Assembly: GCA_964389305.1 (NCBI GenBank)
Contig: CAYMEK010000071.1
Location: forward strand, 1-20,219
Direction of reading: 5' to 3'
From: CAYMEK01 sp964389305
GTDB lineage: Bacteria; Spirochaetota; Spirochaetia; SZUA-6; DRHE01
DNA: 20,219 bases
How positions within the stretch are numbered: the stretch's first letter is position 1; the number at the start of each line of letters is the position of its first letter. This document shows, in pieces, positions 7,118 to 15,457 of the stretch. A program made the translations under genes and the position numbers. The notes under the pieces are model-generated. The model was not told where the DNA came from. It searched no databases and saw nothing but the letters and a program-made list of their open reading frames with translations.

Positions 7118-8159
7118 ATGACCAAAGTCCGGACTCTGGCGGACATTGCCGCCGAACTTAACGTGTCCACCTCTACAGTGTCGCGCTCACTGAACGACAG
7201 CCCTCTCATCTCGGAAGCCACCAAAAAGCGGATCAAGAAATTTGTTCGCCAGCATAACTACCAGCTTCACATCGGCGCTAGGAATCTGCGTCTCAAACGG
7301 ACCAACACGGTGGCGGTTTTGATCCCCTTCGGTGCTGAGAGCGACCGTCAACTTTCCGACCCTTTTTATCTCGAGCTTCTCGGCTCTATCGCCTCGGAGC
7401 TTTCAGTAAACGATTACGACCTGCTCCTGTCCCGGGCTAATGCGGAAGATGATCGCTGGTACCAGCGTTACATCATGGGAAAAATGGTAGACGGGCTGAT
7501 CATCGTCGGTCGCAAAATCCAAGATCGCGGTATTGCCAAGCTCGTTGAGAGGGAAGTCTGCTTCACTGTTTGGGGTCCACCGCTTGCCGACCAGTCATAC
7601 CTCTCGGTAGGAACCGACGGCGTTTCCGGGGCTATACAGGCTGTCACTCATCTGGCCAAGCTTGGCCATCGTCGCATCGCCTTTATCGGCGGCGATAAAG
7701 ACGAGACCGAAACCGCGTTTCGGCTCCTGGGATACAAGCAAGCTCTGGCGGAAGCCGGTCTGGAATCACGTTCCGAATTGATTACGTACACGCAATTCAC
7801 CAGTGAATCGGGTTATTCGGCAATGTGCCTGCTCCTCGAGCGGGTGCCGGAGCTGGATGCGGTATTCGTATGCAGCGATCTGATGGCGACGGCAGCCATC
7901 ACCGCCCTGCGCAAGGCGGGCCGCCGGATTCCGGATGATGTTGCCGTGGTCGGGTACGACGATATCTCCCTGGCTTCGCACTTCAATCCAGCGCTCACGA
8001 CGGTGAGGCAGCAGATCTCGCTCGGCGGAAGTCTGCTTGCCAGTACCTTGATGGCGGCATTGCGGGGAGAAGAGACGCAGTCAACAACTCTGAAGGCGGA
8101 GTTGATTGTTCGAGAGTCCTGCGGGGGCAGGACCACGGAGGCGGCAGACAGCGGGCAGT
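7118..8159 (+). CDS. LacI-family transcriptional repressor (3' end lost in gap)
   Basis: About 347 codons are visible, close to the full length of the family, so the stop probably lies only a few codons inside the run of N. The N-terminal helix-turn-helix and hinge are clear (TLADIAAELNVSTSTVSRSLN, then SEATKKRIKKFV and ARNLRLKRTNTVAVLIP), followed by the periplasmic-binding-protein-like effector domain (DGLIIVGRK, GHRRIAFIGG, DAVFVCSDLMATAAITAL, DDVAVVGYDDI, TTVRQQ, IVRESC). The effector is usually the sugar carried by the neighbouring importer. I chose the ATG at 7118 because the HTH normally begins within a few residues of the N-terminus and because earlier in-frame starts overlap the promoter and palindrome. 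The ribosome site is weak (only GAG), which suits a low-abundance repressor. Confidence 0.92.
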
Positions 8160-8259
8160 NNNNNNNNNNNNNNNNNNNNNNNNNNNNNNNNNNNNNNNNN
8201 NNNNNNNNNNNNNNNNNNNNNNNNNNNNNNNNNNNNNNNNNNNNNNNNNNNNNNNNNNN
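8160..8259. other. Assembly gap of 100 N
   Basis: Exactly 100 undetermined bases, the usual placeholder for a gap of unknown size. It removes the end of the LacI gene and probably the promoter and operator of the transport operon. The true distance, and whether anything else lies between, is unknown. The 47 bases that follow, up to 8306, hold a short dyad (CTGCG at 8262-8266, CGCAG at 8271-8275) and the ribosome site of the next gene. Confidence 0.98.
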
Positions 8260-8306
8260 TTCTGCGTGTGCGCAGCTCACAACACTGTGCAAGAAAGGAG
8301 ATACTT

Positions 8307-9596
8307 ATGGAGATTAACATGTTGAGTAAAAAAGGAATGATCCTGGTTTTAGTATTGCTGTTGCTCGGTTTGACGATGGGCTTTACCTCTCCCACCCAGG
8401 AAGTAGCCGAGGAGAAAACCTTGACTATTCTTCTTCCCATCGACTGGCGGCCGATCATCGATGAAATATCCCCGCAATGGGAAGAGCAAACCGGAGTGAA
8501 AATCGAAATCATCTCCCTGGCATACGACGAGGTTCACGACAAGATTCTCAGTTCCGCCCGTGGCGGCGCTGATGTCGACATCGTATACGTCGACACGATC
8601 TGGCCGGCCGAGTTCGCCAGGGCTGGATATCTGCTGCCGGTGGACAGATATATCACCGCCGACATGCGAAGGGGGATCGACAAACCGCTGTTTGAGCAAC
8701 TCGTCTGGGACGGGAAGCTGTGGGCTTTTCCTTTCAACAACCAAAGCAAGTGGTTGTTCTACAACCGAGAAATCCTGGAGCGGGCGGGCTACGATCGCCC
8801 TCCCAAAACCTGGGAAGAGATGCAAACCATGTCCCGCCGAATGATGGACATGGGATTGGTCAAATACGGAATCGCCTGGGGGTGGGCTCAGGCGGAAGGC
8901 CTGATCTGTGATGTTACCGCTTTTCTATACGGTTTCGGTGGACAGTGGCTCGAAGGACCTGGGGTATGGGGCTTTGCCGACAGAGCAGGGGTCGACATGC
9001 TCGAGTGGATGATGGACTCGATCGGAGAAGGCGGATGGGCCGATCCGGCTTCAACCAGCCTGAATGATCGTACCAATCTGAACCCATTCCTCGTGGGCGA
9101 CACGGCCTTTGTGTTGAATTGGGCCTTCGCCTGGGGTTTGATACAGGATCCAAACGAATCCCAGGTCGTTGACAAGGTAGGAATTACCCTTATACCCGCA
9201 GCCGAGTCCAGCGGGCTGGTCAGCTCCAGCGTAACCGGAGGCGGCGGGTGGGGCATCCTGGCCGGCAGTGACACGCCGGATCTGGCGGCCGAGCTCCTGC
9301 AGCACTTGATCACCAAGGAGGTACAGACCAAAGCGCTCGAACTCCAGCAGAACATGCCTGTATGGACAGCGATGTACAATGATCCTATGATATTGAAGGC
9401 CTATCCTCATTTCGAAGCCATGGGACCTCAGTTTCAATATGCGCACTTTCGCCCGGTGCTTCCCTGGTACAGCGAATGGTCTCAGAAAGCACAAGCAGAG
9501 ATTCAGGCGGCCCTAACCGGGACAAAATCAGCACAAGAGGCTCTGAGTGATCTGAAGGATTGGTCGGACAACAAATCCAAGGAGTACGGTGACTAG
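8307..9596 (+). CDS. Sugar-binding protein of the LacI-linked ABC importer
   Basis: A 429-residue extracellular solute-binding protein of the SBP family 1 type. Residues 1-27 form a signal peptide (basic MEINMLSKKG, then a Leu-rich core) ending in GFTSPTQEVAEE, without a lipobox cysteine. Family features include the first strand LTILLPIDWRP, VDIVYVDTIWPAEFARAGYLLPV, LWAFPFNNQSKWLFYNREIL followed by YDRPPKTWEEM, the glycine-rich TGGGGWGI segment and the C-terminal repeat of helices. GGAG lies six bases before the ATG. The stop overlaps the next gene by eight bases, so it is coupled to its permeases. The ligand is not predictable; the many tryptophans in the mature part fit a stacked sugar ring. 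An in-frame extension upstream into the run of N is an artefact. Confidence 0.93.
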   Translation: MEINMLSKKGMILVLVLLLLGLTMGFTSPTQEVAEEKTLTILLPIDWRPIIDEISPQWEEQTGVKIEIISLAYDEVHDKILSSARGGADVDIVYVDTIWPAEFARAGYLLPVDRYITADMRRGIDKPLFEQLVWDGKLWAFPFNNQSKWLFYNREILERAGYDRPPKTWEEMQTMSRRMMDMGLVKYGIAWGWAQAEGLICDVTAFLYGFGGQWLEGPGVWGFADRAGVDMLEWMMDSIGEGGWADPASTSLNDRTNLNPFLVGDTAFVLNWAFAWGLIQDPNESQVVDKVGITLIPAAESSGLVSSSVTGGGGWGILAGSDTPDLAAELLQHLITKEVQTKALELQQNMPVWTAMYNDPMILKAYPHFEAMGPQFQYAHFRPVLPWYSEWSQKAQAEIQAALTGTKSAQEALSDLKDWSDNKSKEYGD

Positions 9597-10500
9597 CGGT
9601 CATCTTCGTCGGCAAACAAACAAGCTGGGACCCGAGGCTCTGTTAGCATACGGGCTGGTGGGTCCCAGCATCCTTCTCATGGCGGGGCTGATTCTCTTTC
9701 CTCTTCTGCACGCTTTCTGGACGAGCCTTCATCGGGTCAATTTCCTGTTTCCCGGGGAGCCTTTCATCGGTTTCAATAATTATTTGCAAATGGCCGCCAG
9801 CCCGGAGTTCTGGGATAGTGTGGGCCGGACCGCCTATTTCACCGCGGTCTCCATTCTTTCGCAAACGATCCTCGGAATCGCCATTGCCCATCTTCTCAAT
9901 CGACGTTTCCTGGCCCGGCCGGTTGTCAGGACGCTGTTTCTTCTTCCCTGGGCTGTGCCTACGATCGTCAACGGCACGCTCTGGCGGTGGATCCTGGACG
10001 GCAGCACCGGGGCTCTGAACCACCTGCTGATGCAGATCGGCTTCATCGATCGAAACATCATCTGGCTGGGAAAACCGTTCCTGGCGATGAACATGATCAT
10101 CATGGCGGATACCTGGAAGATGCTGCCCCTGTACGCCATCATGTTTCTAGCCGGGCTGCAAACGATCCCAGACGAGCTGTACGATGCGGCCAAGGCCGAT
10201 GGAGCGCGAGCCTGGCAGGTTTTTCGCTACGTCACTCTGCCTTCGCTCAAGTCGGTAATTCTCGTTGTCCTGATCCTGCGTACGCTGCAGACTTTTCGGG
10301 TGTTCGACATCATCTTCGTGATGACTCACGGCGGTCCTGCGAATGGAACCATGGTGGTTACCTTCTTGACCTACCTCACCACCTTTAAGTTCCAAAACTT
10401 CGGCTATGGAGCCGCCATGGCCTTCTTTATCGGCGCCACTTGTCTAGCTCTCGCCTGGATGTACATTCGAATTCTTCGCTCAGGCGGGGAGCCGGTATGA
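9589..10500 (+). CDS. Sugar ABC transporter permease, MalF/UgpA type
   Basis: A 303-residue inner-membrane subunit with six predicted helices. The first helix is followed by the typical FIGFNNYLQM, and the cytoplasmic EAA loop, which docks the ATPase, is seen at about 197-217 (LYDAAKADGARAWQVFRYVTLP). The start is a GTG that overlaps the binding-protein stop (GTGACTAG); AAGGAG lies a few bases upstream, and the next plausible start would cut into the first helix. The stop overlaps the ATG of the second permease by four bases (ATGA). With that partner it forms the transmembrane channel of the importer. No ATPase gene is present in this operon. Confidence 0.95.
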   Translation: MTSGHLRRQTNKLGPEALLAYGLVGPSILLMAGLILFPLLHAFWTSLHRVNFLFPGEPFIGFNNYLQMAASPEFWDSVGRTAYFTAVSILSQTILGIAIAHLLNRRFLARPVVRTLFLLPWAVPTIVNGTLWRWILDGSTGALNHLLMQIGFIDRNIIWLGKPFLAMNMIIMADTWKMLPLYAIMFLAGLQTIPDELYDAAKADGARAWQVFRYVTLPSLKSVILVVLILRTLQTFRVFDIIFVMTHGGPANGTMVVTFLTYLTTFKFQNFGYGAAMAFFIGATCLALAWMYIRILRSGGEPV

Positions 10501-11381
10501 TTGGGTATCGACGGTCCGGCCTGCCCAAGGCAATTCTCACCTATGTGGGAATCCTGTTGCTCTTGATCTGGACTCTGGCGCCGATCTACTGGCTGGGTGT
10601 GTCATCGATCAGTCCATCCCATGAGCTTTCCGCCTTTCCGCCCCATTGGTTTCCGGAGAAACCTTCTCTAAACCGGCTGCGGTCGATTCTGGGCCGCGAA
10701 ACCTTGCGTTCCTCGAGCATGCAGACCATGGCAGCTCCGGCTGCTTTTTTTCGCAAAGCCCTGGTGAACAGCACCATTGTGGCCGTGACAACCACCACTC
10801 TTTGTCTTTTCTTGGGATCCCTCACCGGCTACGTTTTCGCCCGACTGCGTTTCCCCGCAAGGAAGCTACTCATGCTGCTTCCACTTGCCCTACAGATGCT
10901 GCCCCCAATCGCCCTGGTCATATCTCTTTTCTCGATTGTGCAGACTCTGGGTCTGACCGACACCCTGGCCGGGCTTATCCTTATTTACCCGTCGTTTCTG
11001 CTCGTGTATGTTGTATGGGTCATGAGTGGCTTCTATCAGGGAATTCCGAGGGATCTGGAAGACGCAGCCAGAATTGACGGCTGCTCACGTCTGGGCGCAG
11101 TCTTTCGCATCGTCCTTCCTCTTTCCAAACCAGCGCTGTTCAGTACGGGTTTGCTGACCTTTCTTCTGTCCTGGGATGAGTTCCTTTACGCTCTGGTTCT
11201 AACCAGTTCTCGCGCCAAAACCCTGCCGGTGGCGGTGGGTGAGTTCAGCACGCAGTTCGGTATCGACTACGGAATGATGATGTCAGGAGGCTTTCTCGCC
11301 AGTCTTCCGCCGATTATCATTGCACTGTTGTTTCAACCCCTACTCGTTCGTGGTTTGACCTCGGGCTCACTCAAAGGATAG
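10497..11381 (+). CDS. Sugar ABC transporter permease, MalG/UgpE type
   Basis: A 294-residue inner-membrane subunit and partner of the preceding permease. The N-terminal helix (AILTYVGILLLLIWTLAPI) leads into WLGVSSISP and a periplasmic segment, and the EAA loop is at about 187-209 (LEDAARIDGCSRLGAVFRIVLP). TFLLSWDEFLYALVL near the C-terminus is characteristic of MalG-type subunits. The ATG sits in an ATGA overlap with the upstream stop. The periplasmic stretch between the first two helices (about 38-88) is longer than in many members and ends in FFRKALVNS, the usual entry to helix two. The next gene begins only five bases after the stop. Confidence 0.95.
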   Translation: MIGYRRSGLPKAILTYVGILLLLIWTLAPIYWLGVSSISPSHELSAFPPHWFPEKPSLNRLRSILGRETLRSSSMQTMAAPAAFFRKALVNSTIVAVTTTTLCLFLGSLTGYVFARLRFPARKLLMLLPLALQMLPPIALVISLFSIVQTLGLTDTLAGLILIYPSFLLVYVVWVMSGFYQGIPRDLEDAARIDGCSRLGAVFRIVLPLSKPALFSTGLLTFLLSWDEFLYALVLTSSRAKTLPVAVGEFSTQFGIDYGMMMSGGFLASLPPIIIALLFQPLLVRGLTSGSLKG

Positions 11382-11386
11382 GACAC

Positions 11387-12295
11387 TTGCTGGTCGAGCC
11401 AGGAATCCACCAAATACGCTTTCCCGTCGATCGCACGACGTGGGGAACCTGTTACTTCATAGGCGGCTCTATCCCCGCGCTGATCGATGCGGGAACCGAT
11501 GAAATTCCGGCCTTGTACATTCTGCCATATCTGAACAGGCTGGGCGTGAGCCTGCAGGACATCCGCATTGTCGTTGTAACCCACCGACACCGCGATCATG
11601 CCGGCGGTATCAAGGATCTTCAGAAGCGCGGATCCTTCAAAACCCTCGCCGGGGAGTGGGAAATCCCTTACCTGGAGAATCCCTGGCTCGAGGTGGAGGA
11701 GAGGAAAAAACGACATCCGGAGAATCATATCTACCAGGGACTGGCAAAAACAGAGATAGAAGGTTTTCTTCCCCCAGCCATCAGGATCGATGACCGTCTC
11801 CAGGACGGTCAGTACATCACGATGGGAGATCGCCAGTGGCAGGTGTTGCATACTCCCGGTCACTGTTCGGGGATTATCAGCCTTTACCAACCGAGCTCCA
11901 GAGTGCTTCTCACCTTCGACAGCATTCAAGGCGGAGGCACGAGAGGCGGACTGGCTATCTACGACGATCTTCCGGACTATATGCGTTCCATCGAGAAGAT
12001 CGAAGCTCTCGAGGTACGCAAGCTCATCGTCGCCCACCCGTTAAGACCTTTTTCGAAGTCTGTACTCGAGGGCGAGGAGGTCGCCTCCTTACTCAACGCC
12101 AGCCGGGATTTCCCGCTCCGCTACGAGAAGAAGATCCTCGCTCTTGCCGATCGACAGCGGAATCCGCTTTCCCTCTCCCAGATCACCGATAAACTACGGC
12201 GATGGCAGCGATGTGACGGCCCGCGTTTCCTATCTTTAATGACCGTCAGAGCCCACCTGGATCAGCTCGAGAGCCGGGGCGTGGTACTTCGCTGA
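11387..12295 (+). CDS. Metallo-beta-lactamase-fold hydrolase, last gene of the transport operon
   Basis: A 302-residue cytoplasmic metallohydrolase. The full set of metal ligands of the superfamily is present: HxHxDH as H66, H68, D70 and H71 in VTHRHRDHAGG, H159 in HTPGHCSG, D178 in LTFDSIQG and H217 in VAHPLRP, so a two-metal active site is expected. The last 60 residues (LSLSQITDKL, LMTVRAHLDQLESRGVV) resemble the winged-helix tail found in LACTB2-like members. The start is a TTG with AAAGGA eight bases upstream, overlapping the permease stop; the next in-frame ATG lies beyond the metal motif. Its place as fourth gene of a binding protein/permease operon implies a role in processing or detoxifying the imported compound, for example opening a lactone or thioester, but the substrate is unknown. 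Confidence 0.88.
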   Translation: MLVEPGIHQIRFPVDRTTWGTCYFIGGSIPALIDAGTDEIPALYILPYLNRLGVSLQDIRIVVVTHRHRDHAGGIKDLQKRGSFKTLAGEWEIPYLENPWLEVEERKKRHPENHIYQGLAKTEIEGFLPPAIRIDDRLQDGQYITMGDRQWQVLHTPGHCSGIISLYQPSSRVLLTFDSIQGGGTRGGLAIYDDLPDYMRSIEKIEALEVRKLIVAHPLRPFSKSVLEGEEVASLLNASRDFPLRYEKKILALADRQRNPLSLSQITDKLRRWQRCDGPRFLSLMTVRAHLDQLESRGVVLR

Positions 12296-12302
12296 CGTAC
12301 AC

Positions 12303-12411
12303 CTATATACCGTAGTTGCCGCCGAAAGCCCCAGCCCCGCGATTGTCTTCCGGATAAACCGGGGCGCTCCCCGCAGGCCAGTCCCCGAAACAGGCGATCC
12401 AGCTACTCGGT
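12303..12411 (-). CDS. Possible C-terminal fragment of an unknown gene at a contig end
   Basis: From the edge of the gap to a TAG at 12305-12303, one minus-strand frame stays open for 35 codons and ends in PEDNRGAGAFGGNYGI. It is convergent with the hydrolase gene, with only seven bases between the two stops, and would fill an otherwise empty stretch. The glycine/asparagine-rich ending resembles the tail of a real exported or enzyme protein, but the fragment is too short to recognise a family and chance cannot be excluded. Confidence 0.3.
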
Positions 12412-12511
12412 NNNNNNNNNNNNNNNNNNNNNNNNNNNNNNNNNNNNNNNNNNNNNNNNNNNNNNNNNNNNNNNNNNNNNNNNNNNNNNNNNNNNNNNNN
12501 NNNNNNNNNNN
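12412..12511. other. Second assembly gap of 100 N
   Basis: Another placeholder run of exactly 100 N. The 88 bases after it, up to 12599, contain no convincing gene; the frame GTG GAA AAA GAG ATG AAG TAG at 12514-12534 might be the tail of a gene lost in the gap, but is far too short to judge. Linkage between the LacI-type operon and the genes to the right rests on scaffolding only. Confidence 0.98.
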
Positions 12512-12599
12512 GGGTGGAAAAAGAGATGAAGTAGCATCCCGATTGTCCCAGCCGGCTGACTTGACCCTGATAAAGCCTTTCTTTAAATTCGAGCGGCAG

Positions 12600-13478
12600 A
12601 TGATGAGTAAAAGCAGACGAGTGGAGATGGTGTTGCTATGCCTGGCGGTGGCGATCCTGGCCGGGGCTGCGGCAACTGCGGGCGTCTTTTTTCGAGGGGA
12701 CGGTTCGGTGAACACGGTGGTCAGCCCGCGGGGCGAACACTACGAAATGATCGTGTCGGGACTCTATCGATACAACGCCGAGAGAATCGTGGCCGAAGGC
12801 GTGGGCTGGGATATCTTCACCCTGTTTGCCGCCGTACCGGCGCTGCTGCTCTCTTTGCCCTGGCTGGCCCGCGGGACGCTGCGCTCCAGGCTGTTCTCCA
12901 CCGGAATCCTCGCCTTCTTGTTCTACCAGTATCTGATGTACTCGGTGACCTGGGCCTTCGGGCCCCTGTTCCTCCTGTTCGTAACGATCTACGCGTTGAG
13001 CCTGGCGGCCGTCGTGCGGATCGTTTCCACGATCGACCTGAAAGAGATTGCCTCCCGATTCGATGAGCGCTTCCCGACACTGGGAATGGGGCTGTTCAGC
13101 CTGGCCATGGCCGCTCTGCTGATCGTCATGTGGCTCGCTCGGGTCATTCCGGCCATGGGCGGAAAGATCGAAGGAGTGCTGCTGGGGCAGACCACGCTGG
13201 TAGTCCAGGCGCTGGATCTCGGGCTGGTCGTTTCGCTCGCCCTGTTCACCGGCGTGACGGCCCTGCGCCGCCGCCCCATCGGGTACCTGCTGTCAGCGGC
13301 GGTTGTGGTCAAAGGCACGGCGATGGCCGCGGCTATTTGCGCCATGCTGATTCTCGCCTGGATCGTGGAAGACGCCCTGGAAATCATCCCGCTCATCGTT
13401 TTCGCCGCCGCTGCGGCGGTGGCCGTGTGGCTCGGCCTCAGGATCTACCGCAGCATTCTGCCTTCAGCATCAACCTAG
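12600..13478 (+). CDS. Polytopic membrane protein of unknown function
   Basis: A 292-residue integral membrane protein with about eight predicted helices (roughly 10-30, 72-90, 98-117, 119-140, 162-181, 203-220, 227-253 and 263-283). The loop after helix one carries a conserved-looking block, SPRGEHYEMIVSGLYRYNAE followed by GVGWDIFTLFAAVPALL; I recall similar blocks (GLYRYDxV ... GTDxVTLxxGxPLL) in uncharacterised bacterial membrane proteins, but I cannot name the family. Two adjacent ATG codons (12600 and 12603) begin a basic N-terminus (MMSKSRR); the ribosome site is weak. The upstream region is cut by the gap, so a preceding operon gene cannot be excluded. It converges with the vWA gene, with 104 bases between them. 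No function is assigned. Confidence 0.78.
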   Translation: MMSKSRRVEMVLLCLAVAILAGAAATAGVFFRGDGSVNTVVSPRGEHYEMIVSGLYRYNAERIVAEGVGWDIFTLFAAVPALLLSLPWLARGTLRSRLFSTGILAFLFYQYLMYSVTWAFGPLFLLFVTIYALSLAAVVRIVSTIDLKEIASRFDERFPTLGMGLFSLAMAALLIVMWLARVIPAMGGKIEGVLLGQTTLVVQALDLGLVVSLALFTGVTALRRRPIGYLLSAAVVVKGTAMAAAICAMLILAWIVEDALEIIPLIVFAAAAAVAVWLGLRIYRSILPSAST

Positions 13479-13582
13479 AGACCAGTTACTCGATCTCTCC
13501 GTGCGGAAGCCGCAGGGTGAGGACAGTTTCGTTGACCGAAGACCCCGTCCCTCGTACGGTCATTCTCCGGCCGTTATGACGG

Positions 13583-15457
13583 CTACAGCAAACTCTGTAC
13601 CTCCTGGTTCCGGGGAACGATCACCTGGGCGGCGGACTCGATCACGGCGGTTTCGACGTTGATGATCCTGCCGAAGATGAGTACCGATTCGGAAGCCGGA
13701 ATCACGGTTCCGGTAACCAGATAGTTGGCGGCCAGGATTTTGCCGACCTGGATCGCCTGATTCGGTTCTACGAGATCCGAGAGAGCCAGTTCCTGCTCCC
13801 TCAGGATGGCCTCCAGCCTGTTGCGCTCGACCACCGTGTATTTCGAGCCGGCCAGCCTGGCAAGCCGAGACGCGCCGGCCTCGTTTACGTAGTCGAGCAA
13901 AGCGCAGGTTCCCTGTCCGGACATGCTGAACCCGGAGACAGCGATGTTCCCGCCCGGTACCTCTTCGAGGCTCAGGAGCAGCTCGCGGAACAGGCTGTCC
14001 AATTGGTCTGCCAGCGGGCGGTCTTTCTCCGGTGGGGCTACCTCGTCGTCGGCAATGAACTGCTGGACGAGGCTGTCTTTCAGACCGATTTCGCCGCCCA
14101 GGATGCCGATGTACTTCTCCAGCAGCGCGATCTCGGAGTCGAAGCTCTCATCGTGCAAGCGCATCCTGGCGTTTTTCAGCTCTTTCTTTACCTCGAATGC
14201 CCGGAAAAACGCGTTGTAGAGCCTGGGTGCGTAGTAGTAATCCCGGCTGATATCCTGGATCGCGTAGGCATAGTGCAGCAGGCTGCCGGCCTTGAGCGCC
14301 CGGGCGTCGGAATAGCCGGCGACGGGGTTGCTGACGTTCACGAAATCCAGCGCCACCTCTACGGGTTCGAGCCGCTGCGGGACGCCCTCGAGATCTGTAT
14401 AACCGGCCTCCACGCGCGCCACGGTACGAGCGCCGGCGGTCCCGGTCTTGGGCAGGTCGATCTGCAGCAGGATCGTCTCGTAATCGCCGCTGTGGATGGC
14501 CGGGAGCGTGTAGCGGACGCCGCTGCGCATGGAATCTATCTGGTGGCCGTAGCCCCAGGTGGCCGCAGCCGTGGCTCCCGTCAGCGATACGGTCAGGTGG
14601 ATATCTCGAGCCAGGGGAACCGTGGTGCGGGCCAGCCCCGAGCCGAAGATCTCCTCCATCCGCTGCCTGTCCGAGACAAAGCGGGAGCTTCCACCGCCGG
14701 CCTGGACCAGCGCCTCGCCGAAGCGGATATCGAATTTTTCCCCGTAGCCGATCATCGACACTTCCACTCCCCGCTTTCTGTAAGCCCGCACGAGGCGTAC
14801 GATGCCCTTCGCCTTTCCCCAGCCGTCTGTCAGGAGCATGACCCTGTTCGTGTACTCGGGAGAGAAATGCGACATGGCCTCCTGAAATCCCAGGGTGAGT
14901 CCCTCGGCGATGTCGGAGTCGCCCCCGGCAGCCAGCAGCCGTATCTGCTCGAGGAACCGCTCTCTGATCCCGTCCCGATTCATCTGAATCGAGGGGATGA
15001 GCACCCGGGCCGTATCGTCGAAAACCACCAGGGATACGAAATCCTTATCCCTGATGGTTTTCAGAAAAATCCTCAGCGACTCCTTTACCCAGTCCAGCTT
15101 GTCCGGCTCGCGCATCGAACCGCTCTTGTCCACGACGAGCACGTAGTTCATCGGCGGCAGATCCTGAAAAGGCTGGCGCTTCCCCTGGAGACCGATGCAG
15201 AGGATCTCCTGCTGCCCTTCGGTGGAAACCTGCCGGTGACCCGTGTAAACGGTCACCCCGAACTCACCCTCGGGATCCGGATAGCTGTAATCGAAAGCGC
15301 TGATGAAGTCCTCGATTCTGACCTCGTGCAGGGGAATGATCGTTCCCCGATCGGCCAGATACTCCGCCCGCGCGGCGCCCGCTTCCTCCTGTCCCCCGGC
15401 TGTCCAACCGAGTGCGCTCGAACAAAGCAACAGGCACAATGCAATGCGGCGGTTCAT
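13583..15457 (-). CDS. Exported von Willebrand A protein with CsgG/FlgO-like C-terminal domain
   Basis: A 624-residue exported protein. The signal peptide (1-20) ends in TAGGQEEAG, a spirochaete-like junction. The vWA domain spans about 103-270 with the metal-binding DxSxS motif VVDKSGSM (D110, S112, S114) and LLTDGWG (D211). The usual threonine position lies in GGDSDIAEGL, where S181 may replace it. A beta-rich middle and an alpha-helical part (about 390-490) follow. From about 499 the sequence GGNIAVSGFS, YTVVERNRLEAILREQ, VGKILAANYLVTGTVI and GRIINVETAVIES matches the pattern of CsgG/HfaB/FlgO-type periplasmic domains. This pairing suggests an envelope-associated protein, perhaps tethering or sensing at the outer membrane. 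ATGA overlaps the upstream lipoprotein stop, and AGGAAGTG precedes the start. Function is unassigned. Confidence 0.87.
   Translation of the reverse strand: MNRRIALCLLLCSSALGWTAGGQEEAGAARAEYLADRGTIIPLHEVRIEDFISAFDYSYPDPEGEFGVTVYTGHRQVSTEGQQEILCIGLQGKRQPFQDLPPMNYVLVVDKSGSMREPDKLDWVKESLRIFLKTIRDKDFVSLVVFDDTARVLIPSIQMNRDGIRERFLEQIRLLAAGGDSDIAEGLTLGFQEAMSHFSPEYTNRVMLLTDGWGKAKGIVRLVRAYRKRGVEVSMIGYGEKFDIRFGEALVQAGGGSSRFVSDRQRMEEIFGSGLARTTVPLARDIHLTVSLTGATAAATWGYGHQIDSMRSGVRYTLPAIHSGDYETILLQIDLPKTGTAGARTVARVEAGYTDLEGVPQRLEPVEVALDFVNVSNPVAGYSDARALKAGSLLHYAYAIQDISRDYYYAPRLYNAFFRAFEVKKELKNARMRLHDESFDSEIALLEKYIGILGGEIGLKDSLVQQFIADDEVAPPEKDRPLADQLDSLFRELLLSLEEVPGGNIAVSGFSMSGQGTCALLDYVNEAGASRLARLAGSKYTVVERNRLEAILREQELALSDLVEPNQAIQVGKILAANYLVTGTVIPASESVLIFGRIINVETAVIESAAQVIVPRNQEVQSLL

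Noticed and set aside
8106..8306. N-terminal extension of the second binding protein
   Set aside because: It crosses the gap; the ATG at 8307 has a ribosome site and begins a proper signal peptide.
7064..8317. LacI protein reading through the run of N into the next contig
   Set aside because: Translation across undetermined bases is meaningless; the LacI family length is already reached at the gap.
13502..13514. TGCGG/CCGCA hairpin between convergent genes considered as a terminator
   Set aside because: It has a stem of only five pairs and no T-run on either strand.
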